A stretch of DNA of 9,586 bases from positions 5,327-14,912 of the forward strand of contig JAOAUE010000023.1 in NCBI GenBank assembly GCA_030157745.1, read 5' to 3'. This stretch comes from Minisyncoccota bacterium (lineage in GTDB: Bacteria; Patescibacteriota; Minisyncoccia; Phycocordibacterales; UBA9973). Positions 6,433 to 9,586 of this stretch are shown piece after piece. The notes beneath the pieces are model-generated. The model did not search any database. It was not told the origin of the DNA and saw only the letters and a list, made by a program, of their open reading frames with translations. A program made the translations under genes and the position numbers. How positions within the stretch are numbered: the stretch's first letter is position 1; each line of letters starts with the position of its first letter.

Positions 6433-7170
6433 CTAAAGATTGGCGCGACTATACTCATACAAGACTATTGAAGTTGCTGTAGCAGCATTTAGAGACTCAC
6501 AACGAGGATCCATTGGGATAGATAACGGGATATCGCAAAGCTCTAATGTTTTTTCTCTTATCCCCACTGATTCATTCCCTACAATAATAAGAGTTGGGCT
6601 ATCGAACTTGGCATCAGAGAGTTTAGTAGATCCATTCATAACAAGACCATAAGACCAATAACCTTTTTCTTTGAGGTCTCTTATCGTTTGATTGACGTTG
6701 CCAATAAGAACAATAGGTATTCGGAAGACCATGCCTGCGGAAGTTTTTATCACAACTGCTGTAACCGGAGACTGATTGTGTTTGGGCATGAGTATAGCAC
6801 TAGCACCAAAAGCAACTGCTGAACGAATAATAGCCCCAACATTGTGCGGATCGTGGAGCTCGTCGAGAAGCACTATGCAAGGATTTTGTTTTTGAGAAGA
6901 TTCTTTGATAGCATCATCCATACTAGAGTAAAGTTTTTCAGAGTTGATGACAGCTATCACTCCTTGGTGGACAGCATCAGAGCCGACGTCTTTTTTGACC
7001 TCGGATTTCATGCTACTTATAGAAACACCTGATTTTTTAAGAAGCGAAGCAAGCTCAGTGTCTTCCTCCATTTCTTTCGATAAGAAAACTTTTTGGACAA
7101 CTTCCGGTCGAGCCAAAAGAGCCTCTACGAGGGCGTGTTTTCCATAAAGATACATTTTTTCTATTGCCAT
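6433..7170 (-). CDS. rlmB: TrmH/RlmB-family (SPOUT) RNA 2'-O-methyltransferase
   Basis: The 245-residue protein has the N-terminal substrate-binding domain (about 6-75, YLYGKHALVEALLARP at its start, AVHQGVIAVI at its end) and a C-terminal SPOUT knot. Motif 1 is LDELHDPHNVGAIIRSAVAFG (102-122) with N110 and R116. Motif 2 is IIVGNESVGI (195-204). Motif 3 is IPMDPRCESLNAATATSIVLYE (218-239). These enzymes methylate the 2'-hydroxyl of a guanosine; E. coli RlmB makes Gm2251 in the peptidyl-transferase region of 23S rRNA. The family usually reads SLNVSVA in motif 3; here it is SLNAATA, a mild change. Length is normal for RlmB. The ATG is 2 nt after the stop of the sensor gene, with a -10-like TGATATAAA 9 nt upstream inside that gene. 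Assignment to RlmB rather than another TrmH-family target (tRNA or other rRNA position) is likely but not proven. Confidence 0.88.
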   Translation of the reverse strand: MAIEKMYLYGKHALVEALLARPEVVQKVFLSKEMEEDTELASLLKKSGVSISSMKSEVKKDVGSDAVHQGVIAVINSEKLYSSMDDAIKESSQKQNPCIVLLDELHDPHNVGAIIRSAVAFGASAILMPKHNQSPVTAVVIKTSAGMVFRIPIVLIGNVNQTIRDLKEKGYWSYGLVMNGSTKLSDAKFDSPTLIIVGNESVGIREKTLELCDIPLSIPMDPRCESLNAATATSIVLYEYSRANL

Positions 7171-7172
7171 AC

Positions 7173-8222
7173 TTATCTATTTATATCAGTAATATCTTGG
7201 ATAATACCAGAGAATTTCTTTGGCGCCAGCATCTCATCACGAGAGACATTTCCATAGATATGAAAATTCCTATAGCCTTGCTCTTTGGTACCGAGAGCAA
7301 TATCTACCCATTCATACATATTGCCTGAGGTCTTTATAGAACTAAGAAAGTCTGAGACCTTGTCTTTATCAGAATCTTTTATAAAAGCTTCTAATGATTC
7401 TTTTTTTAGCCTTTCACCTTCTAAAATATTTAAGGTTTTGGCTACAGTTCCTTCGAACACAAAAGTTTCATCTGGAAAATAAACTGATATCTTACCTAGA
7501 TGAGCAAGATCTTGTATTTCTTTAAGCTTGGTTTCTTTGTGGTATAGATTTTGATTTTCTTTTGTTAGATTTTCTATTGAGCTTTGCTTACTCCTTAACA
7601 GCCAAACTACAAACCCAACAACAACAGAAAGGAGAATAGAGATAAGGGCGATAACTGTCCGAACAAAGCCTATTTGTTGATGCCAAATACTTGTTGCTGT
7701 ATCTATACCCAAAAGAGCTACCATTTCCCCACTACTATCTTTGATTGGTGCATAGCCAGAGACCCATTCTCCCCAACTATCCTTGTATGGACCATCCGTA
7801 TAAGCCTCTCCTTTTAGATAGTTTTCTATATCCTGATCTCTAGTATCAGGGAATAAAGATCCTGGGGATGAATAATCACTAGAAGTTGTAGGCTCTGAAT
7901 CTACATAGAAAAACTGCTTTTTGATTTCTGGTTTGTAGCCAAGAACATAAACAAAACGATTCTCAGGATTGTAAGCCCGAAACATCATGAGTCTTTCTTT
8001 CATTTCCGCATAAAGAGGATTGCCTACGTCGGAAGAATCAGCAGACAAAGTTGATATGGTAGAAGTTGGGACTAGTAGTGCCGCTTGCTTGGCATCTACC
8101 AAAAGCTGAGCTCTTTGTGAGCGATCTATTTTTCTAGTAATTAAGACTGAAGTTAAAAACCCTACTACTAAAATAATAGCGACTAAAACAAAAATTACCC
8201 AAACTTTTTTAGATGTGTTCAT
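7173..8222 (-). CDS. Membrane sensor with extracytoplasmic PDC/Cache-like domain and C-terminal PAS, no output domain
   Basis: From the ATG at 8222 the protein has 349 residues. A transmembrane helix (about 7-28) is followed by an extracytoplasmic region (30-185) with features of PDC/Cache sensors: RFVYVLGYKPEIKKQFFYVDSEP and, near the end, GEWVSGYAPIKDSSGEMVALLGIDT. A second transmembrane helix spans about 186-209, then comes a short coiled coil (SSIENLTKENQNLYHKETK). Residues about 236-349 look like a PAS domain ending in the usual SGIIQDITDINR. Proteins of this build normally continue into a histidine kinase or GGDEF domain after that motif; here the frame stops, 2 nt before the next gene. 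A TTG at 8243 could add seven residues, but it lies upstream of a good -10, so the ATG is preferred. The ligand is unknown. It may signal by protein contact, or be a remnant of a longer receptor. Confidence 0.78.
   Translation of the reverse strand: MNTSKKVWVIFVLVAIILVVGFLTSVLITRKIDRSQRAQLLVDAKQAALLVPTSTISTLSADSSDVGNPLYAEMKERLMMFRAYNPENRFVYVLGYKPEIKKQFFYVDSEPTTSSDYSSPGSLFPDTRDQDIENYLKGEAYTDGPYKDSWGEWVSGYAPIKDSSGEMVALLGIDTATSIWHQQIGFVRTVIALISILLSVVVGFVVWLLRSKQSSIENLTKENQNLYHKETKLKEIQDLAHLGKISVYFPDETFVFEGTVAKTLNILEGERLKKESLEAFIKDSDKDKVSDFLSSIKTSGNMYEWVDIALGTKEQGYRNFHIYGNVSRDEMLAPKKFSGIIQDITDINR
7180..7188 (-). promoter_or_regulatory. Possible internal promoter for the RlmB-like gene
   Basis: On the minus strand TGATATAAA (extended -10 form TGn plus TATAAA) lies at 7188-7180 within the last codons of the sensor gene and 9 nt before the ATG at 7170. 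No -35 match is evident. The spacing equals that at the NDH-2-like gene, which is the main reason for listing it; an AT-rich chance match is possible. Confidence 0.35.
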
Positions 8223-8229
8223 ACTTACA

Positions 8230-8258
8230 ATTTTACAACACAAAAGAGTTTGAGTAAA
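8230..8258 (-). promoter_or_regulatory. Promoter of the PDC/PAS sensor gene
   Basis: On the minus strand a -35-like TTTACT (8258-8253, 4 of 6 matches) and a -10 TAAAAT (8235-8230, 5 of 6) are separated by 17 nt. The ATG at 8222 follows the -10 after 7 nt, as at the VirD4-like gene, so a leaderless message is predicted. This also argues against the TTG start at 8243, which lies upstream of the -10. Confidence 0.55.
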
Positions 8259-8274
8259 TAAATGTGTTTATTTA
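8255..8274. repeat. A/T-only inverted repeat at the end of uvrC
   Basis: TAAATAAA and TTTATTTA form a perfect 8-bp inverted repeat around TGTG, spanning the uvrC stop codon. All stem pairs are A-T and no T-run follows directly, so it is at best a weak terminator. It could also be an operator touching the -35 of the sensor promoter, or chance in AT-rich DNA. Confidence 0.3.
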
Positions 8275-9584
8275 AAGGCTTTTTGGCGTCTTTGTTTATG
8301 GAAAGATACGGCAAACCTGTGAGCCTCACTGTTGGCTAGCAATATATCGTATTTACGAGCCTCTACAAGCTCTTTGGAGCCTGTTATAGCCTTTGGGCGG
8401 TGTCTTTCGTCCTTTGTTACAGCAATGATGGGAATCTTGAGCTTTAAGCTTGCAAGCACTTCTTGTGCCACATTTGTTTGGATGATGTTGCCATCTACCA
8501 CGATAGCGCTCGGCATAGCCCACTCTGGATGAGCAAAGCGTCTGGTGAGAACTTCTTTCAGAGCTCCAGCATCGTTGGCCTTGTCAAAACCCTTGATAAC
8601 AAACTTTCTATATTCGTTTTTGTCAGCAATAGCATTTGTAACGACAGTCATCACGCCTACCATTTGCTTTCCAGAAATATGAGCCACGTCGTATGCCTCT
8701 ATTCGAAAATCATTACCCGAATTTCCGGTAGAGAGATCTCGTTTGATGAGAGAGATGTCTTGGATATGTTCAAGAGCAAAAACCTTTTGTTTGATTTCAT
8801 TTGCAAGTTCGAACTGTTCTTTTTTGGCACAAACAAACATTTCTTTTTTCAAGTCTTTCAAAAGCTTTTGATATTTGCCTTCAAAAATCATTTTGAGTCT
8901 AGAGATTGTTTTTTTGTATGACGCTTGCGCTTCCTTTTTAGCTTGCCCTGAGCCCTCTTGTAGTGAGCCTGCCGAACTAGCCGAATGGGTATCTGGTGAG
9001 AGGCCTATTTGTCGATAAAAAACAGCGTTATCTTTTTTCTCTGACGTTATATCTCTAAAAGGAAAGATTCTACGCAAAATCCTAAGAGCTTCTTTTATCG
9101 AAGAGCCTTTCGGGTATGGACCAAAGATTGTGTCATAAGCTATAGCTTTCGGGTTACGTAAAACTTTGACTGTTTTGTTTTTTGTATCTATATCTTTTTG
9201 GCGGACTAAAATAACCTTTGGAAATGCTTCTTTTGTAATCGCTACACAATTGAAGCTTTTGTCATCTTTTTCTTTGGTGTTGTAATAAGGTTTGTGTTTT
9301 TTGATTAGGTTGGCCTCTAATATCAAAGCCTCCAGAGCGTTCATGGTTTCTTGATATTTAACAGTGCTAGAGCGAAAGACCATATCTACGATATGTGGAC
9401 CACGAGTTTTAATAACATCCGGAGAAAAATAACTTCTTACGCGATCGCGTAGGCTTGTTGCTTTGCCGATATAGAGAATTTCTCTTTCGTCACGGCCGCC
9501 TCCGCCTTGCTTCGGCGAGCCAAGCCAAAAATACACACCTGGTGTGTCTGGAAATTTAAGTTTGTCGAAATCTTGACGGATCAT
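8268..9584 (-). CDS. uvrC: UvrC-like excision nuclease subunit lacking the C-terminal helix-hairpin-helix
   Basis: UvrC makes both cuts around DNA lesions marked by UvrA/UvrB. Domains seen in the 438 residues: GIY-YIG nuclease (about 12-102) with PGVYF, ILYIGKA, RDRVRSYF and catalytic-type E85 in ALEALILEANLIKKHKP; a UVR (UvrB-binding) helical pair at about 238-276; and the RNase H-like domain (about 293-430). The second-cut triad appears intact as D299 (EAYDVAHI), D364 (VVDGN) and H422 (SEAHRFA). The protein stops soon after EAHRFA, so the (HhH)2 DNA-binding end of the usual ~600-residue UvrC is absent. Only C113 and C252 are present, so the four cysteines that bind an Fe-S cluster in E. coli UvrC have no match. 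Two GC-rich in-frame insertions occur, at about residues 23-34 and 199-220. The ATG at 9584 lies 2 nt from the window edge; family N-termini make it plausible. Confidence 0.87.
   Translation of the reverse strand: MIRQDFDKLKFPDTPGVYFWLGSPKQGGGGRDEREILYIGKATSLRDRVRSYFSPDVIKTRGPHIVDMVFRSSTVKYQETMNALEALILEANLIKKHKPYYNTKEKDDKSFNCVAITKEAFPKVILVRQKDIDTKNKTVKVLRNPKAIAYDTIFGPYPKGSSIKEALRILRRIFPFRDITSEKKDNAVFYRQIGLSPDTHSASSAGSLQEGSGQAKKEAQASYKKTISRLKMIFEGKYQKLLKDLKKEMFVCAKKEQFELANEIKQKVFALEHIQDISLIKRDLSTGNSGNDFRIEAYDVAHISGKQMVGVMTVVTNAIADKNEYRKFVIKGFDKANDAGALKEVLTRRFAHPEWAMPSAIVVDGNIIQTNVAQEVLASLKLKIPIIAVTKDERHRPKAITGSKELVEARKYDILLANSEAHRFAVSFHKQRRQKAFK
8941..8985. repeat. GC-rich insertion-like segment in uvrC (linker before UVR domain)
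   Basis: This stretch is about 60% GC in otherwise AT-rich DNA. It contains a direct repeat GCCGAA-CTA-GCCGAA (8971-8985) and GAGC-containing quasi-repeats (CTGAGCC near 8949, GTGAGCC near 8964). It encodes a small-residue linker, about THSASSAGSLQEGSGQAKK, between IGLSPD and the helix leading to the UVR domain. It looks like a remnant of a dispersed GC-rich repeat read in frame; the repeat identity is unverified. Confidence 0.45.
9491..9526. repeat. GC-rich insertion-like segment in the GIY-YIG domain of uvrC
   Basis: These 36 bases contain 27 G/C (75%), sharply above the flanks, and can form short hairpins (CGCC-TTGCTTC-GGCG). In the protein they encode about residues 20-32, including GSPKQGGGGRDE, placed between the PGVYF strand and the ILYIG strand, where typical UvrC has only a short turn. 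A small REP-like element captured in frame is the simplest reading; no other copy is in this window. Confidence 0.5.
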
Positions 9585-9586
9585 AA

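Noticed and set aside
6422..6433. GTTC-ACAA-GAAC palindrome between the RlmB-like and ATPase genes
   Set aside because: A 4-bp stem is too short for a terminator and no second copy was seen to support an operator.
8223..8243. TTG start adding seven residues to the PDC/PAS sensor
   Set aside because: The TTG lies upstream of the best -10 box, so it would not be in the transcript, and the ATG directly precedes the first membrane helix.
1..9586. CRISPR arrays, tRNA/rRNA genes, transposases, integrases or att sites
   Set aside because: No spaced direct repeats, clover-leaf sequences or recombinase motifs were found by eye. The window looks like ordinary chromosome apart from the two small GC-rich blocks in uvrC.

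Overview
The window looks like a chromosomal segment of a low-GC Candidate Phyla Radiation (Patescibacteria) bacterium, most likely a parcubacterium. This rests on the protein family mix rather than a marker gene: an ECF sigma factor followed by a DUF5667 membrane protein, a lamin-tail/PKD surface protein, a soluble VirD4/TraD-like ATPase, a short UvrC without its helix-hairpin-helix end, and tight gene packing. The standard bacterial code fits: the sigma-factor gene ends in TGA and no reading frame needs TGA read as an amino acid. No rRNA, tRNA, CRISPR, transposase or integrase was seen.

Layout. Positions 1-1885 (minus) hold a two-gene unit: an NDH-2-like FAD/NAD(P)H oxidoreductase and, overlapping its stop by 7 nt, a SAM-dependent methyltransferase cut by the left window edge. 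A 71-98 nt divergent promoter region (from 1886) separates it from the plus-strand pair at about 1984-3244: an ECF sigma factor and, overlapping by 8 nt, a one-pass membrane DUF5667 protein that is a plausible anti-sigma partner. This pair ends in a strong intrinsic terminator that lies inside the opposing gene. From 3201 to 9584 five genes run on the minus strand. In transcription order they are UvrC-like nuclease, PDC/PAS sensor without an output domain, TrmH/RlmB-like rRNA methyltransferase, VirD4-like ATPase with a disordered tail, and a lamin-tail/PKD surface protein. The last gene overlaps the DUF5667 gene tail-to-tail by 44 bp.

How the parts may fit together. The sigma/DUF5667 pair is arranged like a sigma/anti-sigma switch that senses envelope state. 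The surface protein and the sensor are also envelope proteins, while UvrC and RlmB are housekeeping functions. The VirD4-like ATPase belongs to the DNA-translocation (type IV secretion coupling) superfamily but has no membrane anchor here. No single pathway links all the genes.

The most interesting non-coding signal is a repeated promoter layout. Four minus-strand genes have a -10 hexamer (extended in three) only 7-9 nt before the ATG and no Shine-Dalgarno motif, which predicts leaderless or nearly leaderless mRNAs. Other points of interest are the strand-asymmetric terminator inside a coding region, a single EF-hand-like loop at the end of the ATPase, and two GC-rich in-frame insertions in UvrC that look like dispersed-repeat remnants. 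All calls were made by eye from sequence motifs; no database search was run.
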